A stretch of DNA of 64,000 nt from NCBI GenBank assembly GCA_965222725.1, contig OZ244969.1:1674001-1738000 (forward strand), written 5' to 3'. How positions within the stretch are numbered: position 1 is the stretch's first letter; every line of letters starts with the position of its first letter. Origin of the DNA: GCA-2748575 sp965222725 (lineage in GTDB: Bacteria; Pseudomonadota; Gammaproteobacteria; Pseudomonadales; Ketobacteraceae). The notes beneath the pieces are model-generated. The model did not search any database, was not told where the DNA came from, and was given only the letters and a program-made list of their open reading frames with translations. Both the position numbers and the translations under genes were made by a program. Below, one piece after another: positions 1-8,682 of the stretch.

Positions 1-608
1 TCCGCCTGCCGTCGGATGCCTACCGTGGTCGTATGAATATGATTTATGTGGCCTTTATGAAAAAAGAGGCAGTTAAATCCATCATTGAGCTATGCGAAAG
101 CCTTGACTTGACACTGATAGATATCGGCATCAGCGAACTGGCACGTGCGGCGCTCACTCAGGGTCAGGAATCCCTGGCGGATCTGGGGGTTGCCTTTTTG
201 CATCTGGATGAAAAGAAAGGCCAGATTGATCTGTTCGAAAACGGTTACCTGTACCTTTCCCGTGGCATTGATATGGGCTATGCCATGCTCACCAAAGGCG
301 AAGCGTCCGATGGTGGCCTGAGCCTGGATAACAGCTCGCAACTGGATAGCCTGGCGCTGGATATTCAGCGCTCCCTGGATTACTACGAAAGCCAGCTGGG
401 CAAGAGCGGTATCAGTAAATTATTCCTGCTCAGTTCGGAAATGATTCCGGAGGAAACCTGCAAATCCCTGTCGCAAATGTTGCCGGTGCGGGTAGAGGCT
501 TTTGACTTGTCCGGTTTCTTTTCCTGCGACGCGGATACCTCACGGCATATGGACAGCTGCAGTGTCGCCCTGGGCGCCGCGCTGGGAGGTGTGAGTGCCG
601 GAGCTTAA
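1..608 (+). CDS. mshI: MSHA biogenesis protein MshI (PilM-like), 3' part
   Basis: The 5' end lies outside the window: the frame is open from base 3 through the ATG at 33, so that ATG is internal. About 200 codons are visible. They correspond to the C-terminal part of a PilM/actin-like cytoplasmic protein that, in type IV pilus systems, binds the N-terminus of the PilN-type membrane protein and forms the inner-membrane platform. The assignment rests mainly on position: the next gene overlaps it and encodes a PilN-like protein, followed by PilO-, PilP/MshK-, secretin-, ATPase- and PilC-type genes in MSHA order. The nucleotide-binding motifs expected further upstream cannot be seen. Confidence 0.8.
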   Translation, partial: RLPSDAYRGRMNMIYVAFMKKEAVKSIIELCESLDLTLIDIGISELARAALTQGQESLADLGVAFLHLDEKKGQIDLFENGYLYLSRGIDMGYAMLTKGEASDGGLSLDNSSQLDSLALDIQRSLDYYESQLGKSGISKLFLLSSEMIPEETCKSLSQMLPVRVEAFDLSGFFSCDADTSRHMDSCSVALGAALGGVSAGA

Positions 609-1218
609 GCAGCGGGTTAATTTTTATCGGGATGAATTCAAAAAGCCCGAGATCAAACTGCCGGCGCAGCAAATGCTGCAGGTGTTCGCGCTGGTGCTGG
701 CGGGTTTTCTGGTGGTGGGCAGCTATCAGGTGTGGGAACTGAATTCCCTGAAAGCAAAAATCGCAGAGCAGGAAAAGCGCCGTAATCAGCTGAATGAACA
801 GTATGAGCGCCTGGCAGCCAATTTTGTGGAGCCTACGGAAGACCCTGGGTTATTGGCGCAGCTAAAAAAGCTGAATCAGGATGCCCAGCAAAAGCAGAAA
901 CTGCGGGATTTTTTGCTGACCGAATCCGACAAGAGTCTGTTTTCCTTTGCCTCGGTGCTGGATGGCCTGGCAGAAAACAGTGTCCGCAGTATCTGGCTGA
1001 CCCAGATCAGCATTACCACCGCTGGCAGCCGGTATGAACTGAAAGGTATTACCCGCCAGGCGGATGCCATACCGGAATATATTGAAGCGCTGAAACAGGC
1101 AGAGGCCCTCCAGGGAACATCTTTCAGCATATTCAATATCGAGCGGGATAACGAAAGTGAAGATCTGCTTCACTTTACATTGAGTAGTGAAGAAACCCAT
1201 GCAGAACGTGAAGGCTAG
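595..1218 (+). CDS. PilN-like inner-membrane protein of the MSHA pilus (MshI2)
   Basis: Encodes 207 residues. A short cytoplasmic N-terminus contains VNFYR, a motif resembling the PilM-binding segment of PilN proteins. One hydrophobic segment (about residues 28-48) follows, then a coiled-coil periplasmic region and a small ferredoxin-like domain. It starts at a GTG overlapping the mshI stop by 14 nt, with GGAGGT five bases upstream. With MshI and MshJ it should form the alignment complex linking the inner-membrane motor to the secretin. Naming differs between species (second mshI or pilN-like), so no symbol is given. The family is inferred from topology, size and position. Confidence 0.8.
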   Translation: MPELKQRVNFYRDEFKKPEIKLPAQQMLQVFALVLAGFLVVGSYQVWELNSLKAKIAEQEKRRNQLNEQYERLAANFVEPTEDPGLLAQLKKLNQDAQQKQKLRDFLLTESDKSLFSFASVLDGLAENSVRSIWLTQISITTAGSRYELKGITRQADAIPEYIEALKQAEALQGTSFSIFNIERDNESEDLLHFTLSSEETHAEREG

Positions 1219-1870
1219 GCTGCAGGAACTGGGTAATAAACTGGATGCGCTGTCCCTGCGGGAGCGGGGTATTCTGCTGGCTGTCGGGCTGGTGGCCATG
1301 CTGGGTATCTATGATTACCTGGCACTGACCCCGTACCTGGATCAGCGTAAGGAAAACCAGCGTCTCGTTGCCCAGTACGCCAATGAAATGGCTGAAGTGG
1401 AGGCCAATATCACGGCCATTGTCAAAAAGCTGGAAGCCGATCCCAATGTGATACTCAAAGAGCGGATTGCCAAGCGGGAAAAATATATACGGCAGCTGGT
1501 GGATGAAATCGGGGCCTCCACCGAAAACCTGATCGCACCGAAAAAAATGTCCCAGGTGCTGGGATACCTGTTAAGCCGGCAGTCAGGTATGGCAGTAAAA
1601 AGTGTCCGCAATATTCCCGCGGAACCCATTGCCTTCAAAGTGAGCGATGAGGAAGAACCGGAAGTGTTGATGTACCGCCACCGGTTAAAGCTGGAGCTGG
1701 AAGGCACCTATTTTCAGGTGGCCGGCTACCTGAGAATGATCGAAGGGCTGCAGGAACGCCTGTACTGGGATGATATGAGCTTTGTTATCAAAGACTATCC
1801 CACAGGTTTGCTGACCCTGGATGTGCACACCCTGAGCATGAGCAAGGAGCTTATCGGTGTTTATGAATAA
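1199..1870 (+). CDS. mshJ: MSHA biogenesis protein MshJ (PilO-like)
   Basis: About 223 residues: a short cytoplasmic tail, one transmembrane helix (around residues 27-45), a coiled-coil stretch and a C-terminal ferredoxin-like fold typical of PilO/GspM-type proteins. It overlaps the end of the PilN-like gene and the start of mshK, so translation is coupled. An in-frame GTG at 1187 would add four residues; I prefer ATG 1199. The protein pairs with the PilN-like partner as the periplasmic part of the alignment complex. Confidence 0.8.
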   Translation: MQNVKARLQELGNKLDALSLRERGILLAVGLVAMLGIYDYLALTPYLDQRKENQRLVAQYANEMAEVEANITAIVKKLEADPNVILKERIAKREKYIRQLVDEIGASTENLIAPKKMSQVLGYLLSRQSGMAVKSVRNIPAEPIAFKVSDEEEPEVLMYRHRLKLELEGTYFQVAGYLRMIEGLQERLYWDDMSFVIKDYPTGLLTLDVHTLSMSKELIGVYE

Positions 1871-2243
1871 CAGGATAAAACAACGGTGGATGCCAGTGTC
1901 GATTCTGCTGGCGGGAGTGTTGCTGCTGATCAGTGGGCACGGTTATGCCCTGAATGATCCCATGCGGCCGCCATTTTTTGACGGATCCGGTAATTCGGAA
2001 ACTCGCGAGGTAAGCCGCCCACTGCAGCTGTCCATGATACTGATGGCAGCGGAACGACGGGTAGCTGTGCTGAATGGCAAAACCGTGCAGGTGGGCGAGG
2101 ATGTGGATGGTTACCGGGTGTTGCGTATTGAACGCCACAAAGTGGTGGTAAGCCACAAAGGCAAGCTGAAAGAGGTTTTTCTGGGTTCGCCACAAGAGCA
2201 GAAAACCAGCGTATCCAACCATAATAAGGTTGTTGAGGACTAA
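1857..2243 (+). CDS. mshK: MSHA biogenesis protein MshK
   Basis: A small secreted protein (128 residues) with an N-terminal hydrophobic segment and a MRPPF motif after the presumed cleavage region. This is a common feature of MshK, PilP and GspC-type proteins that touch the secretin from the periplasmic side. The C-terminal half has short beta-rich repeats of the kind seen in this group. GTG 1857 is chosen because AAGGAG lies seven bases upstream; ATG 1863 is the alternative. It sits between mshJ and mshL as in known MSHA operons. Confidence 0.75.
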   Translation: MFMNNRIKQRWMPVSILLAGVLLLISGHGYALNDPMRPPFFDGSGNSETREVSRPLQLSMILMAAERRVAVLNGKTVQVGEDVDGYRVLRIERHKVVVSHKGKLKEVFLGSPQEQKTSVSNHNKVVED

Positions 2244-2252
2244 GGTCTGATT

Positions 2253-3884
2253 ATGAAGCAGTTATTGATTGTTGTTTTGGTATTGGTAATGAGCGGCTGC
2301 ACGGATCTGCGCTGGGATCGCAGTTCTGACAAAGCTGCCCTGCCGGATAAAGCCGAGCGGGGTGCTGCCATGGCCGAGCGACCGCAGCCTGTGTCACCAA
2401 CGACAGAAAGGCCGATGGGATCTGTGCCCGTGGTGCCGGTAGTAAAGCCCAAAGCCAAACCTGAGCTGCCCCGGTTTGATGTGTCGGCGGCCGATGCCCC
2501 TGCCCGGGAATTTTTTATGAGCCTGGTGCAGGGCGGCGATATCAACATGATTGTGCATCCGGATGTAGCAGGCAATATCACCATTCAGCTCAAGCAAGTG
2601 ACCCTGGAAGAAGCCTTAAAGGCAGTTCGGGATGTGTATGGTTATGACTTTGTGCGTAAAGCCTATGGCTACCAGATCGTGCCGCGCGAACTGCAAAGCA
2701 AGGTATTCCGTATCAACTATCTGAATATCAACCGGGTCGGCAAGTCAGCCACGTCCGTTAGCAGTGGTCAGATTTCCTCATCAGAATCCAGCAGTTCCGG
2801 GTCTGGCGGCACCAGCAGCTCAACCGAATCGGTATCCACGGTGCAAAGCACCCAGATTCAGACCCATTCCGAAAGTAATTTCTGGGCCAAGCTGGAAAAC
2901 CTGCTCACCATGATTATCGGCACCGGTGACGGCCGCAATGTGGTGGTGGACCCTGATTCCGGTATTGCCGTTGTAAAAGCCTACCCGGGTGAGCTGCGTT
3001 ATGTGGAAGACTTTTTGCAGAAAGCCCAGCTCAGCCTGCAACAACAGGTGATTATCGAAGCCAAGATACTGGAAGTGAACCTGGGTGATGGCTACCAGGC
3101 CGGTATTCAGTGGGACACCTTTGGCCAGGGCTATGGCGGCCAGCTGGTGAATAGCGAAAACGAAGTGGTCGGCGCCCTGCAATCCCGGACCATTGATGAG
3201 CTGATTGATCAGACGGCCGAGGGCATGTTTACCCTGGGGCTTAATTTTACGGACTTTACCGGTGTGATTTCCCTGCTGGAATCCCAGGGGGATGTGCAGG
3301 TACTGTCGAGCCCCCGAATCGCTACGGTGAATAATCAGAAAGCGGTGATTAAAGTAGGCACGGATGAATTCTTTGTTACCGAAATCTCATCATCTACCAC
3401 CAGCACATCCACCACCACCACCGATTCGCCGGAAGTGACACTGACCCCCTTCTTTTCCGGTATTGCTCTGGATGTAACCCCGCATATTGGCGATAACTCG
3501 GAGGTGATTCTTCATGTGCATCCCACGGTAACCGAGGTTACCGAGCGTATTAAGAATGTGGGTATCGGTGATGACAATCTCGTGTTGCCGCTGGCCTTCA
3601 GCTCCATCCGCGAAACTGATTCGGTGATTCGTGCCGGTGACGGCCAGGTAGTGATTATCGGCGGCCTGATGCAAACCAGCCGGGAAAAGAAAGAAGCAGG
3701 AATTCCCTACCTGTCGCGAATCCCCGGTGTGGGAAAACTCTTTATGCAAGAAAGAGACATCAACAAAAAGAGTGAGCTTGTTATTCTGTTGCGCCCCCAG
3801 GTGGTGAATGCCGATCAGTGGAAAGACGATTACGAGATTCTGCTGGAACGCTATCCCGGTCTGCAACCCAAGACTCCGCGCTAA
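2253..3884 (+). CDS. mshL: MSHA pilus secretin MshL
   Basis: Encodes 543 residues with a lipoprotein signal (lipobox ending MSGC, Cys near residue 16), so it is probably a lipid-anchored outer-membrane secretin that forms the pilus exit pore. Order: signal, proline-rich linker, secretin/TonB short N-terminal domain (about residues 70-140), a Ser/Gly-rich low-complexity insert (about 165-205), an N-domain, then the secretin core ending in IPYLSRIPGVGKLF and VILLRPQVV, both typical of the family. A Ser/Thr-rich run near residue 380 is likely a surface loop. mshE follows after 17 nt; mshM and mshN, which lie here in Vibrio, are absent. Confidence 0.93.
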   Translation: MKQLLIVVLVLVMSGCTDLRWDRSSDKAALPDKAERGAAMAERPQPVSPTTERPMGSVPVVPVVKPKAKPELPRFDVSAADAPAREFFMSLVQGGDINMIVHPDVAGNITIQLKQVTLEEALKAVRDVYGYDFVRKAYGYQIVPRELQSKVFRINYLNINRVGKSATSVSSGQISSSESSSSGSGGTSSSTESVSTVQSTQIQTHSESNFWAKLENLLTMIIGTGDGRNVVVDPDSGIAVVKAYPGELRYVEDFLQKAQLSLQQQVIIEAKILEVNLGDGYQAGIQWDTFGQGYGGQLVNSENEVVGALQSRTIDELIDQTAEGMFTLGLNFTDFTGVISLLESQGDVQVLSSPRIATVNNQKAVIKVGTDEFFVTEISSSTTSTSTTTTDSPEVTLTPFFSGIALDVTPHIGDNSEVILHVHPTVTEVTERIKNVGIGDDNLVLPLAFSSIRETDSVIRAGDGQVVIIGGLMQTSREKKEAGIPYLSRIPGVGKLFMQERDINKKSELVILLRPQVVNADQWKDDYEILLERYPGLQPKTPR

Positions 3885-3901
3885 AGGTTTAACTCTTTAT
3901 T

Positions 3902-5620
3902 ATGTCGAGACAGCAGAAAGTAAGAATTGGTGATCTTCTGGTGCAGAAGGGGCTGATCAGCGAAGATCAGCTGATGAAGGCGCTGGACGAACAAAAACGC
4001 TCCGGCAAAAAGATCGGCAAGGCAGTGGTGGATCTTGGGCTGGTCACCGAGGCGCAGTTGCTGCAGGCGCTGGCGGACCACTTTGGTTACCCCTATGTGG
4101 ATCTGGTACGCTTCAAACTGAAAAATGATCTGGTGTTGTCTCTGCCGGAAACCCAGGCCCGCCGTTATCGCGCAATTCTTTTATCGGAGCAGCCGGATGG
4201 CTATCTGATCGGTATGGTGGATCCGCTGGATCTGCTAGCCATTGATGAATTGCAACGCACGCTTAAGCGACCGGTTCACCCGGCCTTCGTCAAGGAAGGG
4301 GAATTGCTGGATGCGCTGGACCGGATTTACCGTCGTCAGGATCAGATCGCTTCCATAGCCACCGAGCTGGACCATGAACTGGAAGAAAGTGATTTCGATC
4401 TGGACAGCCTGGCCACCACCATGGAAGCCACCGAGGCGCCGGTGGTGCGTCTGCTGCAAAGTATTTTTGAAGACGCGGTTCAGGTACGCGCATCCGATAT
4501 TCATATCGAGCCCGATGAAAGCGTACTGCGGGTACGCCTGCGGATAGACGGTGAACTGCAGGAACAGGTCATGAAGGAAAAGCGAATTGCCTCGGCCCTG
4601 GTTTCCCGCCTTAAAATCATGTCCGGTCTGGATATTTCCGAAAAGCGTTTGCCCCAGGACGGCCGCTTTAATATCCGGGTAATGAGCAAGAGTATCGACG
4701 TGCGCCTGTCGACGCTGCCGGTACCCTATGGCGAATGTGTGGTAATGCGTTTGCTGGACCAGAGCGAAGGCATGATGTCCATTGAAAAACTGGGCATGCC
4801 GCAGCAGGTGGCCAACCGTTTTGAAACCCTGATTCGTCGCCCCCATGGTATGGTGCTGGTGACCGGGCCCACGGGTAGTGGTAAAACAACCACCTTGTAC
4901 TCGGCGCTGAATGTGCTGAATGTGCCCGAGAAAAAAATCATTACAGCAGAAGATCCCATTGAATACCGCCTGCATCGTATCACCCAGGTACAGGTGCTGC
5001 CGAAAATCGGACTCACCTTTGGAAGCGTATTGCGTACGGCCTTGCGTCAGGATCCGGATATTATTCTGATTGGTGAGATGCGTGATCATGAAACGGCAGA
5101 GATCGGTTTGAAAGCCGCCATGACCGGCCACATGGTGTTATCCACCCTGCACACCAATGATTCCATTTCCACCGCCATGCGTTTGATCGACATGGGGTGT
5201 GATGCCTTTCTGGTGGCCTCGTCCCTGCGGGCCGTGATTGCCCAGCGTCTGGTGCGGCGTATCTGTGAATACTGCAAACAGCCCTATTCGCTGTCGCCTC
5301 AGGAGGCCACCTGGCTTTCCCATATTGATTCCAAAGCACTGGAATCGGATTTTCATGCCGGTACCGGTTGCCACCAGTGTAATAACACCGGGTATTCCGG
5401 CCGTATCGGTGTGTATGAACTGCTGGAGCTGGATGAAAACATGTTGCAGGCCTTGCGCCGTAACAGTGCCGCGGAATTTACCGATGCCGCTCATCAAAAT
5501 CCCTATTTCCGCAGCCTGGCGCAATGCGCGCTGGACTATGCACGTCAGGGCGTTACCTCCGTGCAGGAAGTCTTCAAGATCTCAGCTTCCCTTGATGATC
5601 GTGTGCTACCCACGGAATAA
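3902..5620 (+). CDS. mshE: MSHA pilus extension ATPase MshE, c-di-GMP responsive
   Basis: A cytoplasmic GspE/PilB-type hexameric ATPase (572 residues) that powers pilus assembly. The N-terminal MshEN domain has the two tandem c-di-GMP-binding motifs of this family: one from R8 to Q31 with the RxG...L...GLI....L...L..Q spacing, and a second at about 37-60. A middle domain follows, then the ATPase core with Walker A GPTGSGKT at 322-329, Asp box, Walker B (DIILIGEMRD) and His box. A tetracysteine zinc site (CEYC and CHQC) lies near the end. It follows mshL directly and precedes mshG by 13 nt. Activation by c-di-GMP is known for Vibrio MshE and is inferred here. Confidence 0.95.
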   Translation: MSRQQKVRIGDLLVQKGLISEDQLMKALDEQKRSGKKIGKAVVDLGLVTEAQLLQALADHFGYPYVDLVRFKLKNDLVLSLPETQARRYRAILLSEQPDGYLIGMVDPLDLLAIDELQRTLKRPVHPAFVKEGELLDALDRIYRRQDQIASIATELDHELEESDFDLDSLATTMEATEAPVVRLLQSIFEDAVQVRASDIHIEPDESVLRVRLRIDGELQEQVMKEKRIASALVSRLKIMSGLDISEKRLPQDGRFNIRVMSKSIDVRLSTLPVPYGECVVMRLLDQSEGMMSIEKLGMPQQVANRFETLIRRPHGMVLVTGPTGSGKTTTLYSALNVLNVPEKKIITAEDPIEYRLHRITQVQVLPKIGLTFGSVLRTALRQDPDIILIGEMRDHETAEIGLKAAMTGHMVLSTLHTNDSISTAMRLIDMGCDAFLVASSLRAVIAQRLVRRICEYCKQPYSLSPQEATWLSHIDSKALESDFHAGTGCHQCNNTGYSGRIGVYELLELDENMLQALRRNSAAEFTDAAHQNPYFRSLAQCALDYARQGVTSVQEVFKISASLDDRVLPTE

Positions 5621-5633
5621 CTGAATCACCGCC

Positions 5634-6857
5634 ATGACGAATTTCGCATACAAAGGCAGAACCAAATCCGGCGACCTGGTAACAGGTACGCTGGACGCTG
5701 CCAATGTGGATGCGGTGGCCCGTCAGCTGCAGGCGCAATTGATTCTGCCGGTGGAGATCAAGGAAGAGGTAAAGCAAAGATCCCAGGATATCGATCTGTC
5801 GAAACTCTTTCCGCCACCCAAGATCCAGCTGGATGACATGGTCATGTTCTGCCGGCAGATGAAGGCGCTGACCAAATCCGGTATTCCCATTATCCAGGCC
5901 ATTAACGGCCTGGCGGAACACAGCAAATCGGAACGTTTGAAAACGGCCTTGCAGGATATTGTGGTACGTCTGCAAATGGGTAACAGCCTGGCGGCGGCCA
6001 TGGGGAGCCACCCAAAAATATTCAGTTCGCTGTTTGTGTCCCTGATCCATGTGGGGGAAAGCACCGGTAAGCTGGATGCGGCATTCGATAAGCTGGTACA
6101 CCACCTGGAGCTGGAGCGGGAAACCAAAAACCGTATCAGCCAGGCCGTGCGCTATCCCATTATGGTCATGGGTGCCATGTTTGTGGCCATGATGATTGTG
6201 AATATGTTTGTGATTCCCCAGTTTGCCGGGGTGTTCAGTAAGCTGGGAGCCGAGCTGCCCACGCCCACAAAGGTGTTGATGGCCACATCGGAATTTACCG
6301 TTAATTATTGGTGGCTAATTCTTATAGTTGTAATAGGTGGTATTTTTAGTTTCATCCGCTATATCAAAACGGAAAATGGCCGTTATTGGTGGGATAAAAA
6401 CAAACTCAGATTGCCCATCATTGGCAAAATTTTTGAAAAGTCATCGCTGTCCCGTTTTACCCGTTCATTCGCCATGATGTCGGAATCCGGTGTGCCCATA
6501 TTGCAATGCCTCAACATTGTGGGAGGTACGCTGGGCAACGTTTATATCAGCAGTGCCATTAATGACATCCGTCGCGGTGTAGAACGGGGCGACAGCCTGG
6601 CTCGCACCTGTTCCAACAGTGGCATGTTTACCCCCTTGATTTTGCAGATGATTTCCGTAGGTGAGGAAACCGGTAGCCTGGACAGCCTGCTCCATGACGT
6701 GTCCGATTTTTACGAAGAAGAAATCGACTACGACTTGAAGAAAATGGCCGATGCCATTGAACCCATTATTCTGGTGTTTCTAGGCATTCTGGTTCTCACG
6801 CTGGCGTTGGGTATTTTCCTGCCCATGTGGGAGCTGGGTTCGGCAATGAAGCGTTAG
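5634..6857 (+). CDS. mshG: MSHA pilus inner-membrane platform protein MshG
   Basis: A GspF/PilC-type polytopic membrane protein (407 residues) that couples the MshE motor to pilin assembly. It has the expected two homologous cytoplasmic domains (about residues 70-190 and 270-390), each followed by hydrophobic segments; membrane helices lie near 175-195, 220-240 and 380-400. The N-terminus (FAYKGRTKSGDLVTG) is characteristic of the family. It is the last gene of the machinery segment; a 150-bp gap with a large hairpin separates it from the pilin genes. Confidence 0.95.
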   Translation: MTNFAYKGRTKSGDLVTGTLDAANVDAVARQLQAQLILPVEIKEEVKQRSQDIDLSKLFPPPKIQLDDMVMFCRQMKALTKSGIPIIQAINGLAEHSKSERLKTALQDIVVRLQMGNSLAAAMGSHPKIFSSLFVSLIHVGESTGKLDAAFDKLVHHLELERETKNRISQAVRYPIMVMGAMFVAMMIVNMFVIPQFAGVFSKLGAELPTPTKVLMATSEFTVNYWWLILIVVIGGIFSFIRYIKTENGRYWWDKNKLRLPIIGKIFEKSSLSRFTRSFAMMSESGVPILQCLNIVGGTLGNVYISSAINDIRRGVERGDSLARTCSNSGMFTPLILQMISVGEETGSLDSLLHDVSDFYEEEIDYDLKKMADAIEPIILVFLGILVLTLALGIFLPMWELGSAMKR

Positions 6858-6941
6858 TGAAGCGTTAATGCATGGTGCCCCGGTTATCAGAAACAATGGG
6901 GCTATAACGATTTTATATCGTTGAAATCACTTGAATAAGGG

Positions 6942-6991
6942 AAATTCGACTAAGCTTTACTTACAGGTAGTAAATTAGCTTAGGCGAATTT
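6942..6991 (+). promoter_or_regulatory. long inverted repeat before the pilin genes
   Basis: Outer arms 6942-6955 and 6978-6991 pair over 14 positions with one mismatch. Inner arms TTTACT (6956-6961) and AGTAAA (6969-6974) pair perfectly around a 7-nt loop, with a 3-nt bulge at 6975-6977. The structure ends 16 bases before the TTG start of mshB and has no clear U-tract. It could act as an RNA-stabilising or attenuating hairpin, or as a double-stranded operator. Function is inferred from position only. Confidence 0.55.
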
Positions 6992-7007
6992 TAATTAGGT
7001 AAACCGT

Positions 7008-7535
7008 TTGATATCAGCTGATCCAAAAAGCAATCGTGGCTTTACTCTGATCGAACTGATCATAGTGATTTCCATCGTCGCCATTCTGGCTGCGGTGGCT
7101 TTGCCACGGTTGATGGACACCCAGGAAAACGCCCACGATGCTACCGTGGCAGGGGTGGGCGGTGCACTGGCGTCGGCGGTGATTCTGGTGCGCTCCCAGT
7201 GGATTGCCAACAACGTTTCCCAGCCGGTGGATGCTGTGATTGGCTACGGTGTGGATAACGTGGCCACCAGCGATGAAGGCTGGCCAACAGATGCCGGGCA
7301 AGGCGCCGGCTCCAATCATAACCCGGTCATGGCCAGCGCCGATCGCTGTGTCAGAATCTGGCGTGCAATTCTGGTGGCCAACGCGCCGCGGGTATCTGCC
7401 AGCGCCGCAACGGATACGGATTACCTGGTGGACACGATTAATGGTAACTGCCGATACACCTATCTGCGGAATACCAAAAACAGCAACATTATTTACGACG
7501 CCCGTACCGGCGAAGTGGTCACTGATATTAATTAA
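7008..7535 (+). CDS. mshB: MSHA minor prepilin (MshB-like)
   Basis: A type IV prepilin of 175 residues: short charged leader ending NRG, then FTLIELIIVISIVAILAAVA, with Glu at mature position 5 and a hydrophobic assembly helix. Two Cys (mature C-terminal half) could form a disulfide. The start is a TTG with TAGGT upstream; no in-frame ATG or GTG lies between it and the leader cleavage site. It lies directly before the major pilin, the position of mshB in Vibrio, so it is probably a minor pilin. Expected to be cleaved by a PilD-type peptidase encoded elsewhere. Confidence 0.8.
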   Translation: MISADPKSNRGFTLIELIIVISIVAILAAVALPRLMDTQENAHDATVAGVGGALASAVILVRSQWIANNVSQPVDAVIGYGVDNVATSDEGWPTDAGQGAGSNHNPVMASADRCVRIWRAILVANAPRVSASAATDTDYLVDTINGNCRYTYLRNTKNSNIIYDARTGEVVTDIN

Positions 7536-7559
7536 TGCATGGGCAAAGAGGTAACCAGC

Positions 7560-8012
7560 ATGAAACGTCAACAAAGTGGTTTTACATTAATTGAGCTGAT
7601 CATGGTGATCGTGATCCTGGGTATACTGTCGGCGTTTGCATTGCCAAAGTTTGCGGACTTGAGTGGTGATGCGGAGCAAGCATCTATCGAAGGTGCAAGA
7701 GCCGCGGTAAAATCTGCATCGGCAATTGCTCATGCCGCGTTTCTAGTTAGCAATACTTCTCCTGTGACGCTTGAAGATCAATCCGTTGATATCACCAATG
7801 GATACCCTGATGCAGATGATATTTGTGCGGCTGCGGGTGCCACGGATGATTTTACCTGTGATACCGCTACCACAGCAGGTTCAAGTATAGTTTCAACCTC
7901 TGGTGCTGCAGGAGACGCTTGCTTTACCTATGTGGAAGCAGGTGTCGGAGGTGTACCTGATGTGACTGATTTGGGAACAATACAAGGGGACGATACCTGT
8001 AGTGGAACCTGA
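7560..8012 (+). CDS. mshA: MSHA major pilin MshA
   Basis: A prepilin of 150 residues with leader MKRQQSG, then FTLIELIMVIVILGILSAFALP, Glu5 and a long hydrophobic helix. The globular domain is rich in Ala, Asp and Thr and carries four Cys, as in disulfide-stabilised MshA-type pilins. ATG 7560 is preferred over ATG 7539 because AAAGAGGT lies eight bases before it and the leader then has normal length. A strong hairpin terminator follows at 8071, as expected for a major subunit made in excess over the downstream minor pilins. Confidence 0.88.
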   Translation: MKRQQSGFTLIELIMVIVILGILSAFALPKFADLSGDAEQASIEGARAAVKSASAIAHAAFLVSNTSPVTLEDQSVDITNGYPDADDICAAAGATDDFTCDTATTAGSSIVSTSGAAGDACFTYVEAGVGGVPDVTDLGTIQGDDTCSGT

Positions 8013-8070
8013 TAGTATATAGAATGCTTATAGGTATACTGATAGTGGTAGCTATTTCTCAACCATTCTC

Positions 8071-8104
8071 AAAAAAAAGCGCTTTCAAAGAGCGCTTTTT
8101 TTTT
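8071..8104 (+). terminator. intrinsic terminator/attenuator after mshA
   Basis: AAAAAAAAGCGCT (8071-8083) pairs with AGCGCTTTTTTTT around TTCAAAG, followed by a run of T. It lies inside the operon, between mshA and mshC, so it probably terminates most transcripts after the major pilin and lets a fraction read into the minor pilin genes. Confidence 0.88.
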
Positions 8105-8151
8105 GATAAATCGGACATGCCATTATTATGGTGTGTATCAGGGGTGGGGTC

Positions 8152-8682
8152 ATGAATGGAGATCCCAGGAACGCAGCCCAGGGCTTCACCCTGATTGAAC
8201 TGGTTTCAGTCATCATTATCCTGGGTATACTTTCAGTCAGTGCCGTAGGCTTGTTCGCCGATAAAGAAGGCTTTCGTGCTGCTGCAGTCAAGAACCAGCT
8301 GATTTCATCACTGCGCCTGACACAACAGCTCGCCTTAAGCAGGCAAAACCTTTCCACTGCAACCCCGGTATCTCTGGCAATATCCCAGTCCGGCGATAAC
8401 TGGCAGTTCAACCTGTGGGACAGTGATCCCTCCGGCGCAGGAAATACCCCCTACGCAACAGCGGAAGCGGAACGGGGTAATGTAACCCTTCGTTTCAGTA
8501 CCACTGATTATGCCAGCGCCTGTTCATCGCTGGCACAATCTGCCAGCTACTCGGTGAACTTTGATGGTGATGGTAACCTGATGGGCTCAAGCCCGTTGCG
8601 AATTTGTGTGGTGGGGCAGAGCACTTTTCAGATCTGCATTTCCGGCCTGGGTTTTCCCTACGAGGGAGGTACCTGCCTGTGA
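8152..8682 (+). CDS. mshC: MSHA minor prepilin (MshC-like, GspH type)
   Basis: A prepilin of about 176 residues: leader MNGDPRNAAQG, then FTLIELVSVIIILGILSVSA. The remainder resembles GspH/FimT-type minor pseudopilins (an RxTQQLALSRQ-like segment after the helix, four Cys in the C-terminal half). ATG 8152 is chosen to give a normal leader; ATG 8128 would add eight residues. It ends overlapping mshD by 4 nt. The mshC name rests on order; these minor pilins probably form the priming complex at the pilus tip. Confidence 0.82.
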   Translation: MNGDPRNAAQGFTLIELVSVIIILGILSVSAVGLFADKEGFRAAAVKNQLISSLRLTQQLALSRQNLSTATPVSLAISQSGDNWQFNLWDSDPSGAGNTPYATAEAERGNVTLRFSTTDYASACSSLAQSASYSVNFDGDGNLMGSSPLRICVVGQSTFQICISGLGFPYEGGTCL

